From Coprinopsis marcescibilis (taxonomy: Eukaryota; Basidiomycota; Agaricomycetes; Agaricales; Psathyrellaceae), in contig ML210215.1 of the NCBI GenBank assembly GCA_004369085.1, positions 72,419 through 136,418 on the forward strand: a stretch of DNA of 64,000 nucleotides, read 5' to 3'. A program made the translations under genes and the position numbers. The notes under the pieces are model-generated. The model saw only the letters and a program-made list of their open reading frames with translations. It was not told the origin of the DNA and did no database searches. Shown here one piece after another: positions 23,202 to 35,555 of the stretch (positions within the stretch are counted from its first letter, which is position 1; each line of letters opens with the position of its first letter).

Positions 23202-24086
23202 ATGGCATCGTATCTACGTAGCTGGCTTTGGACAGGGACGACACCAGCAACCTCAGCTGACACCGTAGACAGACCTGAACCTCCAACAATCCAAACGATC
23301 TCACCACAGGCATCTGACGACGAGGATGGGTCAGCCACAGAGACGGAACAAGATCAAGAGGACGACGATGTCGCACCTGCATTTCCCAGTCTGAACAGCG
23401 CACAGAGGCTACAATCAGGCCCTCCGGCCACCTCGACCAAGGGACCAACACCGGCTAGAGCATTTCTCAGCGATTCGGCCTTGATGCCCCCACCCCCAGT
23501 ACCTAGTCTGGCCGTACGAACACCAGGCGTACAACGCAAAGTCGGAACTGCTTCTCTTTTCGTACCGCCAACGAACCCAGGGGCAAACTCGCTTGCCGTC
23601 CCTCCAAGCACAACCAAAGCACCCCCAAAGCCGAGCAAGAAGAGGGAGAAGGTAGCTCTAGCTCCGGGTCATAGCGCTATGGACTGGGCAAACCTGAAGG
23701 CCTCAGGTGCTGATTTGCGGGTATGTTGCGTATCAGGCACTAGATATTGCAAACGGACTAATGATGTGATGCTTAAGGGCGTGGACACTCTTCTGCGCAT
23801 CCCACCTTCCGTGCTCAAGCAACACAACAAACGAGACGATGCATGGTCAGCATTCTACGGCAAGGTATACAATATCACTCCGTATATTCCGTTTCACCCT
23901 GGAGGCGAGAAAGATTTGATGAGAGTTGCTGGAAGAGACGGGACAAAGCTTTTTGGTACGTCATTTCACATCCTCTTCATGGATATTTGAGTGACCAAAT
24001 CTGTAGCCACAACCCATGGATGGGTCAACGCCGACTTCATGCTAGACGCTTGCCTCGTTGGCTTCCTCGTTCCAGAACCATCATAG
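23202..24086 (+). CDS. Cytochrome b5-like haem-binding protein (Irc21/Ncb5or N-domain type)
   Basis: Three exons (23202-23720, 23778-23955, 24007-24086) give 258 aa. About 150 N-terminal residues are acidic, Pro/Ser-rich and probably disordered. The b5 fold covers residues about 165-258: GHSAMDWANLK, VLKQHNKRDDAWSAFYGKVYN and the first axial His in PYIPFHPGGEKDLMRVAG, then DGTKLF and the second axial His in ATTHGWVNADFML. This long-spaced b5 pattern is that of the Ncb5or N-domain and yeast Irc21, not of canonical CYB5, and no membrane anchor follows. Intron 1 is 57 nt without an in-frame stop, so retention would add 19 aa. The electron partner is unknown. Confidence 0.82.
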
Positions 24087-24231
24087 ACCGATTATACATC
24101 GTTTCAACAGATACCTAGAGCCGAGAGGAATGGAGGGCACAGGCTGTGCCCTCCGATAGATGCATCATTTACGGATTTTTACTTTGTTTTGAATGTTCTG
24201 CTCTATAAAATTTACAACGCACTAATACTAT

Positions 24232-27200
24232 TTAATATCCGTCCAAACGGACAGTCACTGCTACAGAAGGGATGGGGGGCCGCTTTCGATGACTCTCATC
24301 ATCATCACCAACCGTGTCCATTCGATCATCCTCTGGCAACTCCTCATTCCGCAAGGCCCTCCTGGCTCGTACAAGAAACTCGTCCAACTCCGTCGTTTGG
24401 CGTTCACATGCATAAAGCACAAATGTGAACTGGGCCAGATCAGTCAACTGTATTATGCGAAGTACATTTTCGCCGATGGTGAGATGATTCTCCAGTTGAA
24501 CAGTTGGTCGCTCGCCCTCGGGGATGTCGTCGCTGGGCTATCCATAGCACAAAAAAGTAAAATTAAAACTGCAATCTGAAGACGGTAACGACAATCGCTC
24601 ACCAGCTTATACGAAATCCATATCCTCTGCTTCGACGCATGATCGGGATTCAGAATAACGATGTAATCCTGCGGTGGAGGCCAGGTTTGCTGAAGATCAG
24701 ACAAGACAGCAGCAATGTCCGTCAACGTGGCGTCTTGCTTCAACGAAGATAGTATCTCTTGCACTCTATCAGTGTGAAAACATAACAGACGAAGGTCCAG
24801 GTTCGACTGGCGCTGTTTCACATCCGTTGAAACAAAATCGCCAGCCCTTGTCGCACTGTGGTCGCTACTCGACACCAGCAGCGTTAGAAACGAAACCCTC
24901 CGAAATGAACAAAACCTACAATTTGTCAAGATCCCACTTGATATAGGTTTCTTCATCAATGACGAAGCGACAGTCCATACTGGCGATCCCAGTTGATCCC
25001 GCTTGGATGATCCAGACTCCTGGGACAAAATGACAAGGGACTACAACAACTGGCGCTACAGGCTGTTGTTGTTGTTCGCTGTCACTTTCTTGTTCGTCTG
25101 AAGCTTCGGTATTTCCTGATTCTTCTGGTTCGGACGGAAGCGACACAGACCTCTCCTGCCCTTTCTCCTGCATGGTTTCTGTCTCATGCTCCTGCTCTGA
25201 ATCTTGCTTTTGAACAACTGTTCCTTTCCCTTTCGCTTGGGTAACTTTTGGCTCCCGCTCTTGCTCTTGTACGCATTTCTGTTCTTCTCGTTTCTGTTCT
25301 TGACTCCGCTCCTGGAACTTCATGTCCTCGTCCTCGTTATTATCTTGTTTCTCTGGTCCCTGAACACCTTTCGAGTTCGAGGCTTCCACCACGGCAGCAG
25401 GCCCATCAAGCTCGCTCTCTCGTCGCCCAGGCTCGAGAAGAGCAGTATCTTCTTGAGCCCCCAGTCCAAAATCCTGCTGGACCTGGGTTTGACTATACTT
25501 CGGCTGTTCCGGAATCGAAACCGACATCCTCTCTCCACTTCCATACCTCTCTCTCACATCCCCCTCTCGCTCGACTACGTCCTGCATGCTCTGTTCTTGC
25601 CGCAGCTGATAATCTTGCGGCCCTTGTCTTTGTCTCTCATGTTGTTCTTGAGTCACACGCGATGGCACCGACTCGTTATACCAATCTTCTGGGATCCGAA
25701 CGTCCTCTGAAGACCTTTGGTCGTCGGGGTGCCTAACAACCGCTGGTGGATCCAAAGACATGGGAACAGCAGCAGGAGTTTGCACCACCACTGGCCCTCC
25801 TCCAATCCCCAAACTGTTCGCTGCACCATTCCGTTTCATCTCCTCCAGCAACAGCTCCAGCGCGCGAATGTCAGGCTTCACGTCCTCGTCATCGAGCATA
25901 TCAAACACAGATCTCGTGGGTTGTTGTTGTCCCTGCTGATTCTGCGCCTGATTCTGCCAGGACATGTTGCTCTGAGGTGGAGCCGACAGATCCCCAGAAC
26001 CCCCTGCTGCATACATTCTGCTTGCTCTAGTGTCGCGGAAAGTATCCATCGCCGACATATCCCTCGGAGGGCTTGGAGAAAGCGGGATTGGAATTGGGAT
26101 AGGCTGTTGGAAACTGCGATTCACAGGCGGAGCATAGTAGTCCTGGTCATCGAGCAGGGATATGATCTCCACAGGCTCCTGTTTAACCCGTGCCCATCCC
26201 GAATCGCCATGTCCTCCACCTGTGTGTCTCTGACCGCGATTATCACTTCGGTGGAATGACCCTGACTGGCTAGAAGTAGCACCAGAATACCGTCGTTGCC
26301 GTGGCGAGCGATCGTTGGGATGACTATATCCACCATGTCTGTCATTATAGCGGTGCATTTTCCTATCGAGCATCGCGATATCTGGCTTCAATTCGATGGG
26401 ACTCCTAGACCTCCGGTTCCACTGTGGTTTCTGGTAACCCTTCGCCTTTGGATTACTGTACGGCGGCTCTTGTCGTGGTGGTGGCGGACGCGACCACCCA
26501 CGAGGCGGACCAGCCCGCCGTACAGGTGAATACGGTTTCTTGGGATTACAAGGGCCAGGCGAAATGCGTCGTTCACGGTTCCGCTCTGTCGACCGTGACC
26601 TGGAAGATCTCGACGGCGGTACGTTCCATGGTCGGGAGCTGGTAGAGAACCGTGAGCTGGTAGCCGATTGGGGAGGAGGCGAGAAGCGGCCAGTATATCG
26701 CCTTTGTACACTGGGCGATATGCGTCCTGAGCGAGGAGCAGGAGAGGGCGATCGGCGCCTTGCATACGGCATCGCCGCCCTATCACCCACTGCGTCAGCA
26801 CGATAGGAGTAATGCTGCTGGCTTTTGGGAGATTGAGACCTTTGTTGAGGGCTCCGCGAGCGACGGGTGAAACCAAATGCACGAATGCCTCGTTCGTTTT
26901 GATTAAGAGGTGGAGAGGTTGACCTCTTTCGCGGGCCGTTGAAGCTGGCGAGCGGTGCTACATTTCGATCTAGCTGCATAGGAGAATGCGATCGCGACCT
27001 TGATCGCAAATGCTGTAGCATAGCTTTTGGAGCTTTGGGTGTCATTTCCGCAGAATTATCTGGCGGATAACGATGCGAGTGATAATCAGAGGGGAAAGAT
27101 GAGTGACCAGCGGATGGGATTGTCGATGTCCTCGGCGCCGCTGTTATATTGCCAGTAGCAACCGACTGTTGTCCGTTTGGCACTGACAACGCACTGTTGT

Positions 27201-28496
27201 GTGCGTGCGTTGAATGTTCTTCTGCACGAGGCTGGGCAACCCGCTCAATCTCGTCCAATGCGCCTCGGGCTTGGATAGACTTCTGAATAAACGACTGGCA
27301 CACTTCGTCGGTCAGCATAGCTCGTGCCTTCTGCGTGACATCTTTCCTATTCAGTCCTGCTTCTGGTTGACTCCCCATACGACATTCTGTGTTCTGTATG
27401 ATCAAAGGCGTTAGAACGTCTCTTACATGCTTTAATAGTTGTGAATGTGTCAAAGTCGAGGCGCTATTGTTGACTGAGAAAGTCACGCTGGTCGGCGTTA
27501 TCGGGGGTATGGGCATTACTGGTACTGCGGCAGGAGATGTCTGGGTAGTCGTAAGCCCTGGTATCTCAAATTCCCCTGCTAGTTTAGGATTTGGGTTCGT
27601 GTGGACGTGGGAAGGAAATCGGTTCTTGGAAGCTGAGAGTCCCGGGACATCAAAAGCCTCTTCTAACACCTTTCCATTTCTTGACGTATCGGTGGAAATT
27701 GTGGGCTTTAGCTTTGGCTTGAGAATAGATGGTCCAGCAGCTGCGGAGACTTCCCATGCATCTCCGCATCTTGGAGCACCGGAAGTTGTCGCAGTCGAGC
27801 TTGAAGCACAGAGTCCTGGCACTTCGAAACATTGCTCTTCTGGATTTCCACCTGAAGCTTCGACAGACTCGTTGACAAGGAGTGGTCCGAAAACATCAGG
27901 GCTGCCTGATTGGGTGGCTGGCTGGGAAGGCTTTCTCGTTTCAGAACCATTCTGCAAAAGTAGGGCGTCATGTTACCAGACCAAAAATGACGAACACCAA
28001 CATGAGGACATACCGAAATGAAACTTCCTGCATGCTTTGCGGCGACCCTGTCCCCGTTCGATTCCGCTACAGCCCGTGTCCTGTCGTCCAAATGTGACTG
28101 TGGAGCCGGGTTCGATTTCGTTGCAATTGGTAAAGTGCTTGAAAATGACGCAGATGTTGTCCTATTACCATGACTCGTAGAATGGACACGTTCCAAGAGA
28201 GATCTGGGAGAAGTTGTGACAGAGTTCGAGGCTACATGTTCGGATGGGCTTTTCAGCCTGTTGAGCAACGACGGCTGCTCTTCGTTGATGTCTGTCCTGC
28301 TGCTGCTCCATTTTTCGCTTTCGTATCCAGATGTGGACCACCGGGATGTCGACTCCTGGCCTCGTCCTGCTTTGTATGCTTTGGACGGTGATTTTGTGAC
28401 ACCTTCCTTGCTTTCAAGACCTGGCTTGACCCAGGTTCGATTGGGGTAGAACTGTTCGACTCGCTTCCCAATCCTTGAGCTCAGTTCTGCCGCCAT
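24232..28496 (-). CDS. Large SR-rich disordered protein of unknown function
   Basis: Four exons (28496-28014, 27951-24920, 24855-24603, 24537-24232) give 1357 aa with consistent phases. The N-terminus is MAAELSSRIGKRVEQFYPN. A short motif recurs three times (CFEVPGL, AFDVPGL, EFEIPGL; about residues 200-300). The middle has many RS/SR dipeptides (RSRSRSHSP, RRSRSPQQRS), suggesting an RNA or nuclear-speckle context, then Gln/Glu-rich low complexity. The last 250 aa look folded: VPCHFVPGVWIIQAG, CRFVIDEETYIKWDLDKF, QDYIVILNP, GENVLRIIQLTDLAQFTFVLYA. That block resembles C-terminal domains of other hypothetical basidiomycete proteins. A stop at 24916-24918 lies inside the second intron. No function is claimed. 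Confidence 0.75.
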
Positions 28497-28928
28497 GAGC
28501 GTTCTGAAGCGATCGGGACGATAATATCAGGAGGAAATAGTGCGAAAGCGTTCAGGAGAGTATAGTTTATGACATGAAGGATGCTAGAGGGAATCTGTGC
28601 GCCGTCAGTGTACCATTGTAGGCCCTTCTAATTCGGGGGTTTTCCGGCCAAAGCTCCCAGGCTCGCACTGATCGAAGCGCAACCAGTCAACCATGATGCT
28701 AAGTAGCGCCTGGCTTGCATTTCTTCGAATACTCTTAGCGCTTAATTTCTTTGACAGGAGCATCTGATTACACGTAACCTGTGTGTGCCTTCGAAGGCTA
28801 CTCAAAAGCCGGAGGCGCCTATAAAGAATCACATTGACTGTGCGAAACAGGCACCTTGTCCAGCCTTGTCCCCTTTAAGTCCGACAGCATCTTTCTAGCA
28901 TTATCAGCTTCCCCTTCCAAGACGAACA
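28497..28928. promoter_or_regulatory. Bidirectional upstream region (SR-rich protein / enoyl-CoA hydratase)
   Basis: 432 bp between divergent start codons. It must hold both promoters. No TATA box stands out and there is no supported gene. Confidence 0.4.
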
Positions 28929-30060
28929 ATGGTCAACCTTCCTAGCTACTCCAAATTCGAGCATATCCTTGTGAAGCTCGAAGGTGGGGTGCTCACCATC
29001 CTGCTGAACCGCGCGAAAGAGTACGTCACTACCCCACTACCTCAGAGAGAGAAGCTGAATAATACGCTTCCCCAGGCGTAACACCTTCACCAGTTCCTTG
29101 CTGGTTGAACTTATCGAGGTCTTTGAATGGGCAGACAGAGATGACCGTGTTCACGTCGTCATCGTTACTGCAGAACACACCGCAGCTGCCTACTGCTCTG
29201 GGGTAAGGAAGCGTTCCACCACTCATGCACCCTGTGGTCCCAGGTCATTGACACTGTCCTCTAGTTCGACATATCTACAGGATGGGATGGTCTCTGGAAC
29301 CCTGAATCCGAGAAAGAGGGCGAACATGCCCACAGAGATGGTGGTGGTCAGCTCACTCTCGCTATCCTGGCTTGTCGTAAGATAACCATTGCTGCTATCA
29401 ATGGTCATGCCGCGGGCGTTGGGACCACTGCTATGCAGCTCCCATTCGACTTTCGCCTCGTCTGGGAGGGGGCGAAGCTCACATTCCCTTTCGTACGACG
29501 AGGCATTGTCCCCGAGGGTATTTACTCGTTATGCTATCATCCATAATCCCGATTCTAACAAATAATCCCGCCACTACAGCCGTTTCGACCTACCTGCTCC
29601 CCAAGCTGATCGGTCTATCACGGGCCAACTCTGTTCTTCTGACCGGATCCACCATCTCTCCCTCGTCACCCTGGATCTCCTCCCTCTACCACGAGATCAT
29701 TCCCAAGCGCGAGGACGTCTACCCCGCAGCCAAAGCCCTCGCTCAAGACCTTGCAGAGAACACCTCCCAAGTTTCCATCGCTTACGCCAAAGGCCTCTTG
29801 CACCACCCTGGCGACTCGGCTGAGGAAAATCACCTTCTCGATTCTCGTGCAATCAAGCTCCTCGGTACATCTGCTGACGCCAAGGAAGGCGTTCAAGCGT
29901 TCTTCGAACGCCGCAAGCCCCGATTCACTGATAATCTCTCCAAGAACTCTTCGCCTTGGTTCCCTTGGGTGAGTGCACATCAGCATGCCAAAACTACTAT
30001 CCTGACATTATGCTCTAGTGGAGGAGAGTTGATGTCAAGCACCCCAAGAGCAAGCTTTAA
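28929..30060 (+). CDS. Peroxisomal enoyl-CoA hydratase/isomerase (crotonase family)
   Basis: Five exons (28929-29020, 29076-29202, 29265-29517, 29580-29968, 30019-30060) give exactly 300 aa. Crotonase features in order: [31 protein letters not shown] (CoA oxyanion-hole strand), [16 protein letters not shown], and [19 protein letters not shown] with the Glu used by delta3,delta2-enoyl-CoA isomerases. The protein ends in SKL, a perfect PTS1 signal, so it should act in peroxisomal beta-oxidation of unsaturated or ordinary acyl-CoA. The Glu pattern favours isomerase, but hydratase cannot be excluded. The last exon is 42 nt and carries the targeting signal. Identification of the family is very sure. 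Confidence 0.9.
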
Positions 30061-30819
30061 CCTGCGACTGGTTTAGTACAGTGCCAAATGTCGTACTACA
30101 GATACTAATATGAAGCCTGCCCTGCGTAAGAGTGCATCTCAAGAGCTTCAGACGATGTAAGGTTGAGCTTGTCCTTGGAACACTTTCTCGGTTGCTTAAG
30201 GTTCCCGCTCATAGATTCGTGTCACGCACCAGCCACTCAGTCTACGTCCAGTTAGCAACCGAAAGGGGATGCATCAAGATGTAGCTTCTCTGTTGCAACC
30301 ATCCACTGACATTGTATCAGTGGCAATCTACAGGCTTGATGAGCCGAACTATCTCATGCAAGTTAGCGCATTTGTTGCACCTCAACCGTACGCGCCACAG
30401 CTGCCGAGTTGGCGCAAAGAATTTGTCGATCTGAAGGGAGCTGATCCAAATAACCTTGACATTATGCTATCCCTGCTCGTGTTCCCCGAAATTACCAGGA
30501 AGAACAACCGAACTATTGCTGGCTCTCCAAATTTCTGCCAGCAAAGCCATAGGCAAATACAAGAGCTTCCAGGAGCGAACCCTCTTCACATGGGATACAA
30601 AGACTTGGGCCTTATGAGTCGGTTCCACGCCAATTGAATAGCCAGTTTGACGTGCCAGTTTTGCAGCTGACCCAACCCACCATCGTTGCCCAGTTGGACA
30701 CTGAAAGGACCACCTTGCGGGTTGAACCCAAGCATCGAAAGGTGCACCGCACTGAAAGCAACGTCGTTTCGCTCCATAAATAGAATGCAATAAGTTAAGC
30801 AGTACAACACGTCTACATG
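30061..30819. other. Intergenic stretch between convergent genes
   Basis: 760 bp, tail-to-tail. A 122-codon frame (30269-30637, +) has no domain, no introns and no neighbour support, so it is not called a gene. Confidence 0.5.
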
Positions 30820-32395
30820 CTATGACACCTGGAAATCACCAATGATCTCCCTCTCGTCCGCCACCAGCACCTCCTTGCGCTCAGCATACACAGCTTTCAC
30901 AATCTCCCTCTCCACCCACCGCTGTTCCGAATCCTCACCAACAGGATGCAGCTCATAGTCTATTGACAAAGCAGAGAGAACGCCACCGTACGCATGCGAA
31001 ATGCCCGTGTCAATGATGATGATCTTGCCCTTGCAACGAGCGACAATGTTCTAAATAGATATGCCAGGTTAGCAAGCTAGAACATGACAACAATCGGAGA
31101 ACTTGCATGGAAGTCGGGTGTATGTCCCATAATCATCCGTCTCGTACCCGTCCTAGCCAACACATTGTCAACTTTCTTGCAGGCAGTCGCTTCATCCAGC
31201 TGGGCCCATCCACGGTACCATAACGGGCCGTTGGTGTAGTACATATTGATCTCTTCCATAGTCGCAGCTAAGCAAAATGACGTTAGACAGCGTAAAGCAG
31301 CCAAACCTAACCGAAGAACCTACATTCTGGCCAGCCGGGGTACGTCCCAGGAGGGTGAGGCGTCGGCTGCTTCTTCCTATACTGCAGCTTCCTCATCAAA
31401 GACTTTGAAAGCTTGTTGATCTTGGTAGGAAACGGCGTCAGGTTCTCATAGTCCTCCGCAAGGCCTCCATGAACAAACGAGATCGCAGCGTGCGACATGG
31501 GCTCCACTTTGTGATTGCGGTACAGCGAAAGGTGGTGTTCGAGTTCATCCCCAGATTCCTTCGCAAATTGAAAGTCCTTGGGAGGATACTGGGTATTGGG
31601 TGGCCCAATGGAAGGGTGCAGAGGGAGCCTAGTAGTTGTGGTATAGTTCTGTGCCCAGGCTCGTCCTATCCTTCCTGACGAAAGCATTCGCTGGCGGGCT
31701 TCAATGGATCCAAATGTCTTGATCTCTGTGGGGTAGACGTATCTACGTCGCACTCAGTCAGCTACAACTAAAGCGAGCGCTGTTCCATAGACCAACCTCC
31801 AATCACCTATTGAAGAATGTCATTAGAACCGAACGAAAGGTCAAAACAAGCTCACACACCAATCATGTTCATCCATTCGTGGTTCCCAAGATTCGAGAGC
31901 ATAGTGCTGCTATTCCCAATAGCTTGCGCTCTTAACCGCTCCATCCACAAGAATAGTGCGATAGTATCATCCCCACTGCAACACACACCCAATGGTCAGA
32001 CCTGCGGAATGCATGAAACAACGATGCATATCCCACCGATCAATGATATCTCCCGTCTGTACGAAATAGTCCACATTGCGCGACCAGTTGAACTCGTCAT
32101 CCACAACCCCCGAGAACTGGAGCACACGGCGGGCATTCGCCAAATCCCCATGCAAGTCACCCACAGCGACGATGTGTTTCTTGAAAGATTTCCTGCTCCC
32201 TTCGTAGCTTTTGATCAACGCTGTGTTGGAACGGAATGTACGGCTATGTAGTCCGCTGAATTGAGGTACCAGGTGGCGAATGAAGTCAATCTGGTGCGCC
32301 GAAAGAAAGAGCAAGTGGAATCTTAGGGAATGGACTAGGTAGATGAGAGCTAGACAGGTCGAAAGCCCCAGAAAAAGAGCGATGTATCGGGCCAT
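30820..32395 (-). CDS. Membrane-anchored PPP-type (Shewanella-like) metallophosphatase
   Basis: About 430 aa in six exons. An N-terminal anchor (IALFLGLSTCLALIYLVHSL) precedes the metallophosphatase motifs: VAVGDLHGD, QTGDIIDRGDD, LGNHEWMN, SFVHGGL and MGHTP, all metal/catalytic signatures of the PPP superfamily. GDWRYVYPTE after GNHEW is typical of Shewanella-like (SLP) phosphatases. GDWR is encoded across a 10-nt exon (31806-31797). The intron at 31106-31051 starts with GC (GCAAGT) and joins TPDFH to NIVARCK in phase 0. Substrate unknown; orientation of the anchor suggests action in the secretory system or at a membrane surface. Confidence 0.85.
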
Positions 32396-32806
32396 ATTGT
32401 CGGATAGCTTGTGCTGTCGCCCGCTGGAAACTGTGGATTATGTATTCTGGAGTAGCGGGCGCTTCAGAGGTCATTATGGCACGACATTAGCACAGTCACT
32501 CACATTTTTATCGTTTCAAGTTTTGGCAGTCCCAATACATGGGCGTGGAGAGAACGATAGCGCCAGAACCAAAGTGATATAAAGCAAAGATGGCCCCGGT
32601 CACAACTGGACAGTCGCCAGTGCTGATGGCGACGACCACAGCCACACCGTAACCCCGCACTGCCCGGACTTGAGACTGCCGCCCCCGAATCGCATGGTAC
32701 CAAATGGTACCCTCACGGACGGCGTTAATTGATTATGGTATAGATATTCAAAATCACTGACGGTGGCAGTCACATAGAAATAGTAAAAAAGAACAATCAG
32801 AGTGCA
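32396..32806. other. Upstream region of the phosphatase gene
   Basis: 411 bp with the phosphatase promoter and the 3' UTR of the neighbouring F-box-like gene. Nothing further seen. Confidence 0.45.
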
Positions 32807-33974
32807 CTAGTACAACGGAGCCAGTCCATTCAAGCCAGAAACATCCTCTACCACCTCAAGTTCGTCCCATCTATCTCCCGAGTCCGTCCAAAATCCCTGC
32901 AAAATGAGCTCTTCAACCCTCTCCCAAAACAACCTCTGCTCCCCCGAGTCAACCAAATCCAAATTCCCAATCTTCCGCTTATCCATGATCACGAACCTCC
33001 TCCCACAGCTCGGTCCCAAAAGCTTCGGATAAGTCTTGATATCTTCCCACTGCTCATTCGTATGTCCCACCAGGACCTTCAACCCTTCATGATGCAGCAA
33101 CGCAATAAACTTCAAACTCCCCGCAACCTTCGCCAACTCCATCACAAAATTCAGGTTCCTCGTCGACATGGCCAGATGCGTGAGTGATTGAAACGACTGC
33201 CAAACCCTGCGCCTGGAAAGGGTATTATAATGGACAGGCGGGTTACCTGTAACCTTGTCATAATGTTCCACCGCCTCCTCCAAACACCCCCATAGCAGAT
33301 TCATGTACGGGAAGGAGACGGTCCCGGGGGTATACCCAATAAAATGGGTCACCGTCGAGAACAGCGGAGGGGGGATACAGTTGTAAGGCGAAGCCCTGCC
33401 AGTCAGTAACCACCGCACCGCACCCTGCCCCTGCAACGCATTCTGCATGTGCCCACTATTCCCCGGAGACCAGATAAGACACAACCTCCGAATAAACGGT
33501 GATTTGACAAAATCCAAGTTCCGCGCAGGGTGTATCTCGGGATCTATCGACAGAGCAGAATAGCTAAGCAACCGAGCAGAGCACCGAGTAAGCATGGACC
33601 TTGCTAGCGGCAGAGGGACGATCTCAGCGAATGATATCGACTTGACATGGCCTTCTCGCAGGAAGAAGTTGGGTGGCTTTCTGAGCAACACTCCACAGAA
33701 CGATGCAGTGGACTTGTGGGTCATGCAGTCGACCCGGTCGTAGAGGAATTGTTCCGACCTGAATGCGGATAGAGATGAGTATCGCCGACTGAAAGCTGCA
33801 CACGACCAAAAATGGGACTCGGATACATAGAACTTACCAGATCTTGAAGGCATGGGATGCGAGGCATAGATTGTAGCAGTTCTTCAAGGTCGCCTGAGCT
33901 GCCAGCCCCACGATATAAGACAATATCTCATTAGGAAGGTCAACCACAATGCTGCCCGAGCTGTTGTCTTCCAT
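32807..33974 (-). CDS. F-box-like protein, copy 1
   Basis: Two exons. The first (from ATG 33974) encodes a short F-box-like helix set: VVDLPNEILSYIVGLAAQA, NCYNLCLASHAFKIW. The second, spliced at the W codon after an intron ending CATTCAG, continues SEQFLYDRVDCMTHKS and runs to a stop at 32807, about 360 aa in all. The body has leucine-rich stretches and motifs such as FIRRLCLIW, SFQSLTHLAMST, LKFIALLHHEG and GEQRLFWERVEELI. These recur in the gene at 40016-41030, so the two are paralogues. By family logic it would offer substrates to an SCF ubiquitin ligase; many Agaricomycete F-box-like proteins remain uncharacterised. Confidence 0.72.
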
Positions 33975-35463
33975 ATATGGACGCGTGGCGTCTTGAACGC
34001 GAGACTTGTTAGAGCTAGGCGAGAGAGCAGGGAGAATCGTCGTACCACCCTTATCTGTGGTGGTAGTCCAAGGTCAAGATGTGGTACAGCATCTCGCAGC
34101 TGTGACCCACAGATAGAAGTATCACTCTGTTCCCACCATACCAAAGGCCCAATTACCCCAAAATCTAAATTAGAACACTATTCGGGCTCGGAACTCGCTC
34201 CCCTTTTGCTATTCGCCAGTAGCCCCGGGGGTCAATATCCGAGTCGGTCCTAAATGTAGCCGCTGCGAACAAGCCGCGTTGAAACCTGGTGTGTTGACTT
34301 GAGGGCCCTGGATGTTGCCTGGTCCCTGTCCCTGAAGGCTTCCGCGGTTCAAAACAACGTGGGTGGTATTATGTTCCTTAAATGGGTTACACAGATTATA
34401 GCGAGGAGATCGCAGCACATAGTAGAGTGGTAAGCATTCAGAACTGGGACGCGGTTACGGACCTCGAGGCCATTAGAAGGACATCCATGAAACGCCAGCC
34501 AGCAACCCTCCAACAGCCAAGACAGTCGCTAAGCCCAGCGATATTTGGGTGGAGCCGCTCAGAGAGAGATTGTTCGCAGGGCTCTTATATTTCTGGCAGT
34601 TCTTCGCGATATCTAATAATAGTACAGCACAGTGGAGTCAGAACGCGAACCTGCCAGAGCTTAATCACAAAAACTGAAAGTCGTACGCACCGTCGAACGC
34701 GGAATTTGCAGAAGATTTCGAATACCCATTACTCACGGCACAAACGAGGCAGGCTTGAAGGGGTACGGTCGCTATATCGTCGCAGTAGCATGTTCCATTG
34801 CGGTTGCAGTTCTACGGGGATTGAACACGGATTCTCCATTTATTCGAGCTATGATCGAGGACGCACCACGAGTTTTTCGCTAACAGTCGTACAATCCGTC
34901 AAGCACGACTTGGGCATGTTATCTGGGTCAATGAGCAAGACATGGTCTGGTGTCGCCTGAGCCAGAACTAAAGGGGCAGACAACATGAACACAAGTTTCG
35001 TAACGGTGATGATTGAGTGGACTTACGCGGAAGTATTAGAGCAGAAAAGATTTCTGCGTAACAAATGACGAGTCCCAAGCCGTTAACCATCCTCCGAAAG
35101 TGTTGCGGAGCTCTGTCAGTCTCCAAATGTCGCACAGGGAAGGTTGAAGAAAGAGGAAGAAAACAAGAATGCTGAGAACCAGGATATTCAACAATTCGTA
35201 CCTCGACGCTCAGCGATCATATAATGAACGCGCTTGCAGGCTAGTACTCCTTTCAGCCCCCTATAAATTCATCATCATTACAATAATAAACCAATAGCTA
35301 TGAGGACTTGACATAGCTTGAGCATTTTGTAGTATGAATTCCGGAGGCCACAGAATTTGTGACAATGGTTTTTGAAACGTGAAAGCCTGCATGAAGTTCA
35401 CACCCCAGCTGCGTAGCTCTGGTAACATGGAAATGGATCCATGATAAAAGTAAAAGAGCAAAA
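33975..35463. other. Gene-poor stretch with a doubtful 192-codon frame
   Basis: 1.5 kb upstream of F-box copy 1. A + strand frame of 192 codons (34382-34960) is Ser/Arg-rich and lacks a domain. Overlapping frames on the same strand contain more protein-like pieces (WVEPLRERLFAGLLYFWQFF; GRYIVAVACSIAVAVLRG), which hints at a frameshifted pseudogene of a membrane protein. I could not join them. Confidence 0.3.
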
Positions 35464-35524
35464 TAAATATTGAGACCCGTAGGTCTACCACTCCGGGAAA
35501 GCGTGTCATCCTTGTGCAGGGGCC

Positions 35525-35555
<31 letters not shown>

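Noticed and set aside
24453..28021. Many long frames antisense to the SR-rich protein (up to 210 codons)
   Set aside because: They mirror the codon bias and repeats of the real gene, have no domains and no own splice signals.
30269..30637. 122-codon frame after the enoyl-CoA hydratase
   Set aside because: No recognisable domain, no introns in an intron-rich genome, and no promoter-like sequence.
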